Shown here in pieces: positions 7,826-16,757 of a stretch of 64,000 nt of DNA. The notes under the pieces were generated by a model, which had not been told where the DNA came from, searched no databases, and was given only the letters and a program-made list of their open reading frames with translations. Both the position numbers and the translations under genes were made by a program. This DNA comes from Alphaproteobacteria bacterium (lineage in GTDB: Bacteria > Pseudomonadota > Alphaproteobacteria > Micavibrionales > Micavibrionaceae): positions 1-64,000 of the forward strand of contig JAJRYK010000004.1 of the NCBI GenBank assembly GCA_024275825.1, read 5' to 3'. How positions within the stretch are numbered: the first letter of the stretch is position 1; each line of letters begins with the position of its first letter.

Positions 7826-8806
7826 ATGCCCAAGAAAAAACAACAACTCCGTCCGCAACCGCTGCTCGATCTCTTCCCTGAGATTACCCCCTATTCCAGT
7901 GGCTTTCTCGATGTCGGTGATGGGCATGAAATATATTGGGAGCAAAGCGGCAACCCAGACGGCGCGCCCGTCATCTTCCTGCATGGTGGCCCCGGCGCAG
8001 GCGCCAGCCCAACGCACCGCCAATTCTTCGACCCCGATCATTACCGCATCATCATCTTTGATCAGCGCGGCGCTGGGCGCTCTCATCCGCTAGGCGGTCT
8101 GGAGAAGAATACAACCGCCGCGCTCATTAGCGACATGGAGACATTGCGCACGCATCTACGGGTTGAGCGCTGGCACATCTTCGGCGGCTCATGGGGCAGC
8201 ACGCTGGCCCTCAGCTACGCCGCAGCGCATCCGCAGCACGCCTTAAGCATGATTCTGCGCGGTATTTTCCTGTGCGAAGCGGATGAGATTAACTGGTTCC
8301 TCTATGGCATGCGCAAGATTTTTCCCGAAGCCTGGGAGCAATTCGCCGGCCTCATCCCCGAGGATCAACAAGGTAATCTGCTAGAGGCCTATTACGCGCG
8401 CCTGACCAGTGACGATCCCGATATCGTCATCCAAGCCGCCATCCGCTGGAGCCTGTATGAAAGCGCCTGCGCCTCGCTATTCCCCAATTACGAGACCATC
8501 ACAACCGAAGAGCAAAAACAAAGCGCCCTGTCCCTCGCGCGCCTTGAGGCCCATTATTTCACGCACGAGATGATCAGCCCCGAAGATAGCCTGCTAAGCA
8601 AAATTGACACCTTCCGCCATATCCCCAGCATCATTATCCAGGGCCGCTATGACGCCATCTGCCCGATCCAGACCGCGCATAAACTCCACCAGGTCTGGCC
8701 CGAAGCCGACTACATCGTTGTGCCCGATGCCGGCCACTCCGCCCTTGACCCGCCTCTGCGTTCACGGCTAATAGAAGCCACAGAGACATTTAAGACGATC
8801 AGATAG
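7826..8806 (+). CDS. pip: Prolyl aminopeptidase (proline iminopeptidase), family S33
   Basis: This alpha/beta-hydrolase removes N-terminal proline from peptides in the cytoplasm. The oxyanion-hole signature HGGPGAG is at 53-59. The nucleophile motif GGSWGS places Ser122, and the other triad residues fit Asp276 (GRYDAICP) and His304 (AGHSALD). DQRGAGRS, typical of S33 iminopeptidases, follows the first strand block. The length of 326 residues is close to the usual 310-320. No clear Shine-Dalgarno sequence precedes the ATG. It lies 11 bases upstream of pgk and is probably co-transcribed with it. Confidence 0.93.
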   Translation: MPKKKQQLRPQPLLDLFPEITPYSSGFLDVGDGHEIYWEQSGNPDGAPVIFLHGGPGAGASPTHRQFFDPDHYRIIIFDQRGAGRSHPLGGLEKNTTAALISDMETLRTHLRVERWHIFGGSWGSTLALSYAAAHPQHALSMILRGIFLCEADEINWFLYGMRKIFPEAWEQFAGLIPEDQQGNLLEAYYARLTSDDPDIVIQAAIRWSLYESACASLFPNYETITTEEQKQSALSLARLEAHYFTHEMISPEDSLLSKIDTFRHIPSIIIQGRYDAICPIQTAHKLHQVWPEADYIVVPDAGHSALDPPLRSRLIEATETFKTIR

Positions 8807-8817
8807 GAAACACCCAA

Positions 8818-10008
8818 ATGAGCTTCACCTCCATCCGCGACCTCGACCTAAAGGGCAAAAAAGTTCTCCTGCGCGTTGACCTCAACGTCCCGCGCCAAGA
8901 TGGCCGCGTCACCGATACCACGCGCATTGATCGCCTCAAGCCCACCATTGATTATTTACGCAAGGCCGGCGCAAAGACCCTCATCCTCTCCCATTTTGGT
9001 AGTCCTGATGGAGAAAATAATGCACAAATGTCACTCGCCTTCCTCACCTCAATTCTGCAAGAACGCTGGGACGCGCCCATTAAATTCGCGCAAGACTGCA
9101 TCGGACCGAAAGCGCAAGCCATTGCCGACAACCTCCAAAATGGCGAGATTGCTCTGCTTGAAAATCTCCGCTTCCACGCTGGCGAAGAAAAGAACGACCC
9201 GGAATTCGTTGCTGCTCTTGCCGCGCTAGGGGAAATATACGTCAACGATGCCTTCTCTACCGCCCACCGCGCACATGCCTCAACCGAGGGCCTTGCCCAC
9301 GCGCTCCCCTGCGCTGCCGGTTTACTGATGGAAACCGAGCTCACCGCCCTTGACAAGGCTCTGGGCAATCCCGACACCCCCGTCGCAGCAATCGTCGGCG
9401 GCTCAAAAATCTCTACAAAGCTCAACGTGCTCTATCATCTAACCGAAAAGGTCGATTACCTGATCCTCGGCGGCGGCATGGCCAACACATTTTTACATGC
9501 TGGCGGTGCAAATATCGGCAGCTCGCTGTGTGAAAAAGACATGGCTGAGGAAGCTCAAAAAATCATCACCAATGCCAAAAAGAATAACTGCGAGATCATC
9601 CTACCGATCGATTGCGTAACCGTCACAGAACTGAGCAGCGATGCCGAGATTCAAACCGTCTCTGCGCAAAGCATTCCCCCAAACCGCATGGCCATCGATA
9701 TCGGCCCCGAAAGCATCATGCACATCGAGAGCATCCTAAAAACCTGTAAAACTGTCGTCTGGAATGGCCCTATGGGCGTGTTTGAAATCAAACCTTTCGA
9801 TACCGGCACAAACGCCGTGGCCAAAATTGTCGCAAACCTGACCACCGCAAACAGCCTCATCAGCATCGCCGGCGGCGGCGACACCGTGGCCGCGCTCGAA
9901 AACGCCAGCGCAGCCAAAGACTTCACCTACATTTCCACCGCAGGCGGCGCTTTTCTGGAATGGCTAGAAGGCAAGACCCTGCTCGGCGTGGCAGCGCTTC
10001 AAAAATAA
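8818..10008 (+). CDS. pgk: Phosphoglycerate kinase
   Basis: Pgk interconverts 1,3-bisphosphoglycerate plus ADP and 3-phosphoglycerate plus ATP in glycolysis and gluconeogenesis. The N-terminal KKVLLRVDLNVP signature is at residues 14-25, followed by TRIDRLKPTI. The nucleotide-binding C-domain has VVWNGPMGVFE and GGGDTVAALE near the end. At 396 residues it is full length. The start follows AGGAAACACCCAA. The gene has no gap or tpi neighbour here and follows the proline iminopeptidase gene. Confidence 0.97.
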   Translation: MSFTSIRDLDLKGKKVLLRVDLNVPRQDGRVTDTTRIDRLKPTIDYLRKAGAKTLILSHFGSPDGENNAQMSLAFLTSILQERWDAPIKFAQDCIGPKAQAIADNLQNGEIALLENLRFHAGEEKNDPEFVAALAALGEIYVNDAFSTAHRAHASTEGLAHALPCAAGLLMETELTALDKALGNPDTPVAAIVGGSKISTKLNVLYHLTEKVDYLILGGGMANTFLHAGGANIGSSLCEKDMAEEAQKIITNAKKNNCEIILPIDCVTVTELSSDAEIQTVSAQSIPPNRMAIDIGPESIMHIESILKTCKTVVWNGPMGVFEIKPFDTGTNAVAKIVANLTTANSLISIAGGGDTVAALENASAAKDFTYISTAGGAFLEWLEGKTLLGVAALQK

Positions 10009-10033
10009 ACTAAGGAAAAACTATTCAAAGAAA

Positions 10034-10131
10034 AATGCGGTGAAAGTGCAGTATTTCGAAAACCGGAGCGAAGCGTACGTCTTGTACGTGAGCACCGGAA
10101 GCATAGAAATGCTGTGCTTGCAGCCCATTTA
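10034..10131. repeat. Large palindromic repeat between convergent genes (family D)
   Basis: The outer arms AAATGCGGTGAAAGTGCAG and CTGTGCTTGCAGCCCATTT are imperfect reverse complements. Inside is a tight hairpin ACCGGAGCGAAGCGTACG-TCTT-GTACGTGAGCACCGG. About 98 bases could fold as one long hairpin between the 3' ends of pgk and the DUF2336 gene. Confidence 0.7.
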
Positions 10132-10143
10132 TCAAAGAATAAC

Positions 10144-11265
10144 TTAGTGAACCTGAAGAGAGTTCTTCATGATGCTGATCGCAACATCTTTTTCGATGCG
10201 GTTGAAATAGCTCACCGCGCGAGTCATATCATTCAGGTCAATCTTTTTCCCCCGCCCGCGCACGCGATTGGTCAGCAGAAATATCGATACAAAATCATCC
10301 TTACAGATATCCAGCGCCCGACACGCTACGGCCAAGCCTTGTCCATTTGCTTGCTTCAAGATCGTCTCAATCGTCTCGGATTCAAGCTCTGTAAACTTCG
10401 AAAACTGTGCAATGAACGCCTGAACTTGGCCACGGCGCAGCGTGCCCATCATCAGCTTCATGGTCAGCAAGCCCTTCTCACGAAAACGCTCAGCCGCATT
10501 GATCATCGCCTTACTCGGCGAAAATTCACTCGCCGCGGTGGCCTCTTGCATTTCAAGAACCAAATCATCAACCGCGTTCATCAAAATGCTTGAATCAACC
10601 TCGTAATTCTCACGCATAAAACTCTTCAACTCCGCGCCCACAGCATCATAAAGCTTAGAGGCCAGCTCATCGGAAACCTCTTCCCGGCGCAATAATGGCC
10701 GCGCGAGCACATCAGAATCTTGCGCTAAATCGGCCAAACTCATCATCACCGGCTCCGTCAGTGTAATGCCTGTATTCTCGGCCAAATTCACAGCTGTATC
10801 AAAATCTCCAGTATCAGCCAGAATGCTCATCACTTTATCGCTCATAATCTGGCGCGTTGCGATGGCGCGCCAATATTCGGGGCCCTTCGACTTAATAATA
10901 TATTGTAGATCCAAATCACCTAAAACACTGCTCTGGCGCAATACCGGCTCAGCCACAGGAATCTCATCATTGGCAAATTCCAGAGCAAGACGCAGCGGAA
11001 TTCCATCCATCACGGCCAGTTTCTCAGACAGCGCCTGACGCAAATCAATCTCCGCCTGACGCAGCAATTCCATCATCACATCCGCGATCAGCTCTTTCTC
11101 ATTGTTTGAGAGCGACATCTCAAACAGCTCAGACACAGCCGTTGTTAATTCGCCGCGCGCCTCGGGCTTCTTATCCTGCGCCAAGCCATAAAGCTTGTGC
11201 GAATCATAAAGCTTCACCAAAAGCGGCGTCACATTCGACGATTTATCTAAAAACCTTAAATCCAT
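10144..11265 (-). CDS. DUF2336 domain protein
   Basis: This is an all-helical 373-residue protein resembling the DUF2336 family, found mostly in alphaproteobacteria and built of HEAT-like helical pairs. Supporting segments include EKELIADVMMELLRQAE, DLRQALSEKLA, PLRLALEFANDEIPVAEPVL and AQDSDVLARPLL. No signal peptide or membrane helix is seen, so it is probably cytoplasmic. The molecular function of the family is not established. It is divergent from the small gene at 11608, with a 340-base spacer between them. Confidence 0.85.
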   Translation of the reverse strand: MDLRFLDKSSNVTPLLVKLYDSHKLYGLAQDKKPEARGELTTAVSELFEMSLSNNEKELIADVMMELLRQAEIDLRQALSEKLAVMDGIPLRLALEFANDEIPVAEPVLRQSSVLGDLDLQYIIKSKGPEYWRAIATRQIMSDKVMSILADTGDFDTAVNLAENTGITLTEPVMMSLADLAQDSDVLARPLLRREEVSDELASKLYDAVGAELKSFMRENYEVDSSILMNAVDDLVLEMQEATAASEFSPSKAMINAAERFREKGLLTMKLMMGTLRRGQVQAFIAQFSKFTELESETIETILKQANGQGLAVACRALDICKDDFVSIFLLTNRVRGRGKKIDLNDMTRAVSYFNRIEKDVAISIMKNSLQVH

Positions 11266-11493
11266 TTTAAAAACCCTAAGCTGTTCAATCGCTGAGCCTT
11301 ATAAGACTGGCCCGTCATTATTGTGCGATATTGTGTTGAAAGAAGAAGAAACGCAGACCTTAGGCAGAGCGCCTAAAATTGAGAGGAATCTAATGTTCCC
11401 TTGCTCTCACCCCTTATTTATACAGATCATTTATTACCAAGCGGTTAAGGCAAAGTTATCAAATCGTTAAAAACACGGTTTTTTTGAAACTTT

Positions 11494-11522
11494 TTGCTTT
11501 TACAGGCGAAACTATCTATACT
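11494..11522 (+). promoter_or_regulatory. Putative promoter in the 11266-11607 spacer
   Basis: TTGCTT (11494-11499) and TATACT (11517-11522) are spaced by 17 bases, about 85 bases upstream of the small gene at 11608. The remainder of this 342-base divergent spacer is AT-rich and shows no other gene; it should also hold the promoter of the DUF2336 gene. Confidence 0.35.
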
Positions 11523-11607
11523 AAGTTTTTGTTAAGGGTTCATGGGTATACTGAGTAGATAGGCTAATTTCACGTCTTTTAGGGACGATGACAAAGGGAC
11601 ACTCAAA

Positions 11608-11886
11608 ATGGCAGGATCACTATCAGGCATATCCGGACAGCAACAATACGCTGTATCACAGGCGCTTCAACAATCAGGCAGCCAAAATACCACGCAGCAA
11701 CAGGTGCGCGAAAATGACAACGCGCAAACGCAACAAGCCACCGCGCCGACACAAGGCGCGCACGTTCAAAACATTAAACCACAAGATTCAAGCGTCCAGA
11801 ACGAACGCGTAGCACAAGCCGCCGCCGGCGAACTCAGCGAATCAGCCGACACAGAGCGCGGCTCAGTAATTGATATTACAGTTTAA
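11608..11886 (+). CDS. Small Gln/Ser-rich hypothetical protein, 92 residues
   Basis: The low-complexity N-terminal two-thirds is dominated by Gln, Ser, Ala and Asn (for example SGQQQYAVSQALQQSGSQ). It ends in a more ordered RGSVIDITV tail. No signal peptide or membrane segment is seen. The start has AAAGGGA upstream and a rho-independent terminator follows, so the gene is probably expressed as a single unit. Small proteins of this composition are often found beside alphaproteobacterial flagellar or DUF2336 genes, but I cannot assign a function. Confidence 0.65.
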   Translation: MAGSLSGISGQQQYAVSQALQQSGSQNTTQQQVRENDNAQTQQATAPTQGAHVQNIKPQDSSVQNERVAQAAAGELSESADTERGSVIDITV

Positions 11887-11916
11887 AGTGCCCCGACTTA
11901 ACGTTAGAGCATTAAA

Positions 11917-11941
11917 GAGGCGCTTTCAGGCGCCTTTTTTG
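11917..11941 (+). terminator. Rho-independent terminator
   Basis: AGGCGC and GCGCCT pair around TTTCAG and are followed by a run of T, 30 bases after the stop of the small gene at 11608. Confidence 0.85.
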
Positions 11942-11964
11942 ATGGAAAGTTAGGCAGGCGGACC

Positions 11965-12363
11965 TTAAGCAAACCCTGCAGGCGCTGCAGCACTCAATGC
12001 GTTATCAAGATCATCAATAGCCTGACAAACTGATCTACTTAAACCTGCCAAATTGTCAGGCAACCACTCAAGGTTATCAACATCTTCAAACACAATATCC
12101 ATTGTTTTCTGCATAAACTCTCTAGCTGTTCGCTGCATCTCAAGGAGAGAAATATAGGCATCTTCTGAAATTTCAAACCTATCCTCCTTAATCAAACGAT
12201 CAAATGTGCGTTCAATCTCCGAAACTTTACTAGCAAGACCGCTTGGAGCAATCTTGCCTGGCGACTGAAAATCATTTTCAGCACTCCAAACAACCATAAG
12301 ATCTTCCGCAGCGTTACGCGCTGCACAATATAAATTTTTAGTCTCTTCCGTATATGCACCCAT
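11965..12363 (-). CDS. Hypothetical protein, 132 residues
   Basis: I do not recognise this protein. It is acidic and predicted to be mostly helical, with a cluster EKR-type helix (SEIERTFDRLIKED) and a C-terminal Ala-rich end (DNALSAAAPAGFA). The frame extends nine codons further upstream, but AAGGAG seven bases before ATG 12363 fixes the start at MGAYTEE. No signal peptide is seen. It lies tail to tail with the small Gln-rich gene and upstream of an AT-rich spacer. Confidence 0.65.
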   Translation of the reverse strand: MGAYTEETKNLYCAARNAAEDLMVVWSAENDFQSPGKIAPSGLASKVSEIERTFDRLIKEDRFEISEDAYISLLEMQRTAREFMQKTMDIVFEDVDNLEWLPDNLAGLSRSVCQAIDDLDNALSAAAPAGFA

Positions 12364-12710
12364 ATTAAACTCCTTATATTTCGATAACACATAACAACAA
12401 CAAAATAATCATGTCAAATAAATTGTGTTAAACAAGAACCTTTACAAATTAGGAATTTTATCCTATGGTGCCCCTGGATACTCACATATACCGACCCTCA
12501 GTTTAATATTATGTAAATAACAAAGATCGATTTACGCACCATTAAAAAAAACCGGGCCAAACGGATCCGCTTTGGGATAAGTGCCGAAAGCACAAGAGAA
12601 AACATCAGGCCCACTCGAGAGAGAAATCCGGCCCCACTGGGCCCACAATGTGGCCCCACTCTAAAAAACTAGAAAAGATCGCTTAAAATCCGATATGAGA
12701 TTCTTAAGGC
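12364..12710. other. Non-coding spacer
   Basis: This 347-base stretch separates the 132-residue gene and amn, both on the minus strand. Its right-hand part has repeated GGCCC-rich words (12600-12660: CAGGCCCACT, CGGCCCCACTGGGCCCACA, GTGGCCCCACT) forming small palindromes that could terminate amn. No further gene was found. Confidence 0.5.
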
Positions 12711-14132
12711 TTACTGAAACGCAACCTCGTTAAAGCTGCGCAGTTTCCGGCTATGGAGCTTTTCCGGCTTCAGGTCACGCAGCAGCGTCATTGTGCGCAG
12801 GCCAATTTGCAAATGCTGCTCAACGCGCTCGCGATAAAAGCTATCGGCCATGCCGGGCAATTTCAGCTGCCCGTGCAGCGGCTTATCCGAGACACAAAGC
12901 AGCGTGCCATAGGGCACGCGAAAGCGAAACCCGTTAGCCGCAATCGTGCCCGATTCCATGTCCATTGCGATCGCGCGGCTCTGCGATAAATGCTCGTTCT
13001 GACGCTGCGTCGAGCGCAGCTCCCAGTTCCGGTCATCGGTTGTGGCAACGGTTCCGGTGCGCATAACCTTCTTCAGCTCATACCCCTTTTGACCTGTGAC
13101 TTCGGCAACCGCTTGCTCCAACGCGACCTGAACTTCCGCCAGCGCCGGAATGGGGATAGAGGGCGGTAAATCACCGTCTAGAACATTATCCTCGCGCAGA
13201 TATCCATGGGCCAGCACATAATCGCCAAGCGCCTGCGAATTACGCAAACCCGCGCAATGGCCCAGCATCAGCCACGCATGCGGGCGCAAAACGGCGATAT
13301 GGTCGGTAATCGTCTTCGCATTTGATGGCCCAACGCCAATATTGACCATCGTAATCCCGCTGCCATCGGCACGCTTCAGATGATAGGCCGGCATTTGCGG
13401 CAGGCGCTTCCCCTCCGGCGGCTCGACAAATTCCGTATATTCCGCCGTTTTAACCTGTGATTTACCAAGCGTAATAAACTCATCGATATAGAATTGATAA
13501 TTCGTGAAGATAATAAAATGCTGGAAATGCTCCGGCGCTGTGCCGGTATAATGCTTCAGGCGCTGCAGGCTCAAATCCACGCGCGGCGCGGTGAACAGCG
13601 ATAATGGCTCTTCCTCGCCAGCCTTCACAATATGGGTTGAATTGGCAATTTCATCATCCATAATGTCCAAATTTGGTACATCAAAGATATCGGGCATGTC
13701 TTTCAGCTGATCAACGCTAAGATCACCCTCCAGATGAAATTCACTGCCCAGCGCGAAATGAACCGGAATGGGCGTATCGCTCACGCCAATTTCAATCGGC
13801 ACCTCGTGGTTTTGCATGATTAGGCGGAATTGCTCCTGATAATAATGCTCAAAAATATCCGGACGCGTCAGCGTGGTCGAATATGTCCCGGGATGCGGCG
13901 CAAAGCCATAGGCCAGGCGCGAATCCGGCCGGCGCGCATATTTGGTCGAAATCCTTGCATAGGGGTAACAGGCCCGAACGCGCTCACCGGGCTTAAGCTC
14001 CCCGCGCACAAAGGCCCGAAATTGCTCCCGCAAATGCTCAGTATTCGCCTCATATATCTCCTGCAGCGCTTTCAGCGCGGCTTCAGCAGATTTATGTTTT
14101 TTGGATTTAAAAGATTTTGGAAATTTAGCCAT
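12711..14132 (-). CDS. amn: AMP nucleosidase
   Basis: Amn hydrolyses AMP to adenine and ribose 5-phosphate and so helps regulate intracellular AMP. The 473 residues match the family. The N-terminal regulatory domain includes RACYPYARISTKYARRPDSR and YGFAPHPGTYSTTLTRPDIF. The C-terminal catalytic half has the nucleoside-phosphorylase fold, with NIGVGPSNAKTITDHIAVLRP, RPHAWLMLGHCAGLR and the AMDMESGTIAANGFRFRVPYG region. It lies 43 bases downstream of ftsY and may be read through from it. Confidence 0.95.
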   Translation of the reverse strand: MAKFPKSFKSKKHKSAEAALKALQEIYEANTEHLREQFRAFVRGELKPGERVRACYPYARISTKYARRPDSRLAYGFAPHPGTYSTTLTRPDIFEHYYQEQFRLIMQNHEVPIEIGVSDTPIPVHFALGSEFHLEGDLSVDQLKDMPDIFDVPNLDIMDDEIANSTHIVKAGEEEPLSLFTAPRVDLSLQRLKHYTGTAPEHFQHFIIFTNYQFYIDEFITLGKSQVKTAEYTEFVEPPEGKRLPQMPAYHLKRADGSGITMVNIGVGPSNAKTITDHIAVLRPHAWLMLGHCAGLRNSQALGDYVLAHGYLREDNVLDGDLPPSIPIPALAEVQVALEQAVAEVTGQKGYELKKVMRTGTVATTDDRNWELRSTQRQNEHLSQSRAIAMDMESGTIAANGFRFRVPYGTLLCVSDKPLHGQLKLPGMADSFYRERVEQHLQIGLRTMTLLRDLKPEKLHSRKLRSFNEVAFQ

Positions 14133-14175
14133 ATCTTTATTATAGCTTATTTTTCAAGGTTTTGGCGAAAAAAAA

Positions 14176-15363
14176 CTATGTTTCTAAGCCCACTAATGCC
14201 CGCGCATATTGCTCTGGATTAAAGGGCTGCATATCCTTAATCCCTTCACCGACACCGATTTTATAGACCGGAACGCCGAATTGATCCGCAAGGCCAACAA
14301 GAACGCCGCCCTTGGCCGAGCCGTCCAGCTTCGTGACAATCAAGCCGGAAATATTAACCATCTCTTTAAACGTCTCCACTTGCGAAAAGGCGTTCTGGCC
14401 GGTGGTTGCATCAAGCACGAGCAAGGTAGCGTGCGGCAAATTTTCATCCTGTTTTTTCAGCACGCGGATAATTTTCTCCAGCTCCGCCATAAGGTTCTTC
14501 TTATTCTGCAAGCGTCCAGCCGTATCGATCAGCAGCACATCAGCGCCCTGCGCCTTAGCCTGAACATAGGCCTCAAACGCAACAGCGGCAGCATCTGCGC
14601 CGATATCCTTGGACAGGAATGTCGCGCTCGCGCGCTGCGCCCAAATCTGCAGCTGCTCCACCGCCGCCGCGCGAAACGTATCACCCGCGGCGATCATAAC
14701 GCTCAAACGGTCTTCGAAATGATATTTATAGGCCATCTTGCCAATGGTGGTGGTTTTGCCCGCGCCATTAACCCCGCACACCAGAATGACAAACGGGCCG
14801 CCGCCTTCCGGTTTTTTGATTTCCAGATGGCTGGCCACAGGCTTAAGAATTTCGCTCATGCTATCGGCCAAAGCTTGCTTAATTTCTTCGGCCTCAATTT
14901 CTTTACCAAAGCGATCTTTAGAGAAATCAGCAATAATTTTAGCCGCTGTGCTCGGCCCTAAATCCGCCTCGATCAGCATATCCTCCAGCTGCTCCAGCGT
15001 TTCCTCATCAAGCTTTCTTTTGGTGACAAGGTCGGCCAAACCCTTCGTAAAACGATTGGTGGATTTGGATAGGCCGGCGGTAAGGCGCGAGAGCCAGCCC
15101 CCCTCCTCGCTATGATCAGCATCAAGCTCCTCAGCCTCCTTCGCATCGCCATTGGGCGTATGATCCGGCACCGGCGCTTCATCAATATCAGCAATAATTT
15201 CAGCCGTGGTTTCATCAAGCTCATGACGAAGATCAGGCCCAATTTCAGCCTCATGCTCCGTCGGCAACTCAAGCCCCGGCTCACCCTTTGGGTGCAGCAA
15301 CGCATCATCCCGCGCCTCCTGCTCGGCTTGCTTACTCTTATTCTTTTTGCGCCAAAAAACCAT
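14176..15363 (-). CDS. ftsY: Signal recognition particle receptor FtsY
   Basis: FtsY docks SRP-bound ribosomes at the inner membrane. The GTPase motifs are complete: G1 GVNGAGKTT (197-205), DTAGR (280-284) and TKLDG (344-348). They are preceded by the NG four-helix bundle (LEQLEDMLIEADLG near 123-136). An acidic A-domain of about 95 residues lies in front (many Glu and Asp, beginning MVFWRKKNKSK, a possible membrane-binding basic patch). The length is 395 residues. It starts two bases after the mtaB stop, so the two are certainly co-transcribed. Its partner ffh is encoded divergently only 2.4 kb away. Confidence 0.97.
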   Translation of the reverse strand: MVFWRKKNKSKQAEQEARDDALLHPKGEPGLELPTEHEAEIGPDLRHELDETTAEIIADIDEAPVPDHTPNGDAKEAEELDADHSEEGGWLSRLTAGLSKSTNRFTKGLADLVTKRKLDEETLEQLEDMLIEADLGPSTAAKIIADFSKDRFGKEIEAEEIKQALADSMSEILKPVASHLEIKKPEGGGPFVILVCGVNGAGKTTTIGKMAYKYHFEDRLSVMIAAGDTFRAAAVEQLQIWAQRASATFLSKDIGADAAAVAFEAYVQAKAQGADVLLIDTAGRLQNKKNLMAELEKIIRVLKKQDENLPHATLLVLDATTGQNAFSQVETFKEMVNISGLIVTKLDGSAKGGVLVGLADQFGVPVYKIGVGEGIKDMQPFNPEQYARALVGLET

Positions 15364-15365
15364 CT

Positions 15366-16616
15366 CTATACGGGCGTTCCGATCAGAACATCCCCCTCAA
15401 TTTCAGTAGTGTGTATGCTCAGAAGTGTACCAGCTTTTTGATCCGCACAAAGCCTTATCGGTGCGAAGTTTTCTGCGCGGGTCATATTGTCTTTTTCGAC
15501 AATGACTTGCAGGGTTTTATTCAGATTACTACGCAGGAATTTATGCATCTGCAATTCTCCTTTTTCACGCAAGCGCTTTGTGCGTTCTTTGCGGATTTTT
15601 GGCTCTACTTGTGGCATTTTGGCGGCGGGGGTGCCTTCGCGCTCTGAATAGGGGAAAATATGGAGGAAGGTTAGGTCGCATTCTTCAATGATATTTAGCG
15701 TATTTTGGAACATTTCATCTGTTTCAGTGGGAAAACCAGCGATAATGTCTGCGCCGAAGCTTATATCAGGGCGCAAATCACGGGCTTTTTGGCAAAGATC
15801 AATTACATCTGCGCGCAAATGCCGCCTTTTCATGCGTTTCAGGATCATATCATCACCGGCCTGCAGCGAAAGATGCAGATGCGGCATTAAACGCGGTTCC
15901 TGCGCGATTAATTGCCAGAGGTCTTCGTCAATCTCCACCGGATCAAGAGAGGACAAGCGCAGGCGCGGCAATTCCGGCACCAGCGCCAGCACGCGACGGA
16001 TCATCTGGCCAAAACTTGGCGATCCCGGCAAGTCCGGGCCGTAGGAGGTCACATCAACACCAGTAAACACGATCTCTTTATAGCCCTGCTCCACCAGCGC
16101 ACGCACTTGATCAACAATTACGCCAATCGGCACGCTGCGCGAATTACCGCGACCATAGGGGATAATGCAGAACGTACAGCGATGGTCACAGCCATTTTGC
16201 ACCTGCACAATCGCGCGCGCACGGCTTTCAAAGCCCTCTAACATGTGACTAGCGGTTTCGGTAACGGACATGATATCATTAACCAGAATGCGCGCTTCGC
16301 CGGGGGCGCTCCACGTCTCTGCCTTAAGCTTAAGATCATTGCCGATAACCTGATCAATTTCCGCCATCGCCGCATAGGCGCTCGGATCAATCTGCGCGCT
16401 ACAACCCGTCACGATAATTTTAGCATCCGGGTTTTCACGCCGCGCACGGCGAATAGCCTGCCTACCCTGCCGCTCCGCCTCTTTGGTCACGGCGCAGGTA
16501 TTAAAAATAATAGCATCCCCAAGCCCCGCCTTCCTGGCATGATCGCGCATAACTTCGGACTCATAAGTATTGAGGCGGCAACCGAAGGTTATTAATTCTG
16601 GTTCAGAGTTTTTCAT
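15366..16616 (-). CDS. mtaB: tRNA t6A37 methylthiotransferase MtaB
   Basis: This radical-SAM methylthiotransferase converts t6A to ms2t6A at position 37 of tRNAs. The N-terminal UPF0004 domain carries Cys13, Cys41 and Cys72 for the auxiliary cluster. The radical-SAM motif NGCDHRCTFC gives Cys143, Cys147 and Cys150. FGADIIAGFPTETDE and a C-terminal TRAM-like tail follow. MtaB is preferred over MiaB and RimO because of the GCRLNTYES start and the HLSLQAGDD form of the substrate region. The length is 416 residues. It lies between dapF and ftsY, a common alphaproteobacterial order. Confidence 0.92.
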   Translation of the reverse strand: MKNSEPELITFGCRLNTYESEVMRDHARKAGLGDAIIFNTCAVTKEAERQGRQAIRRARRENPDAKIIVTGCSAQIDPSAYAAMAEIDQVIGNDLKLKAETWSAPGEARILVNDIMSVTETASHMLEGFESRARAIVQVQNGCDHRCTFCIIPYGRGNSRSVPIGVIVDQVRALVEQGYKEIVFTGVDVTSYGPDLPGSPSFGQMIRRVLALVPELPRLRLSSLDPVEIDEDLWQLIAQEPRLMPHLHLSLQAGDDMILKRMKRRHLRADVIDLCQKARDLRPDISFGADIIAGFPTETDEMFQNTLNIIEECDLTFLHIFPYSEREGTPAAKMPQVEPKIRKERTKRLREKGELQMHKFLRSNLNKTLQVIVEKDNMTRAENFAPIRLCADQKAGTLLSIHTTEIEGDVLIGTPV

Positions 16617-16637
16617 TTTTACAAATGTAGCCTTTAA

Positions 16638-16737
16638 AATTCACCACAAAGACTCGAAGGACTCAAAGAATCACAAAATTTTTTAAATATTTCTTCTTTG
16701 TGATTCTTTGAGTCCTTCGAGTCTTTGTGGTGAATAC
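16638..16737. repeat. CACAAAG-type palindromic repeat, copy B2
   Basis: The left arm TTCACCACAAAGACTCGAAG continues to about 16677, and the right arm (16695-16734) is its near-perfect reverse complement, ending CTTTGTGGTGAA. The loop is AT-rich. It separates dapF from mtaB. Confidence 0.9.
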
Positions 16738-16757
16738 TTAATATTAATTTAGATTTT

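Noticed and set aside
14209-14961. Long open frame antisense to ftsY (250 codons)
   Set aside because: It lies wholly inside a certain gene and has no recognisable domain or ribosome-binding site.
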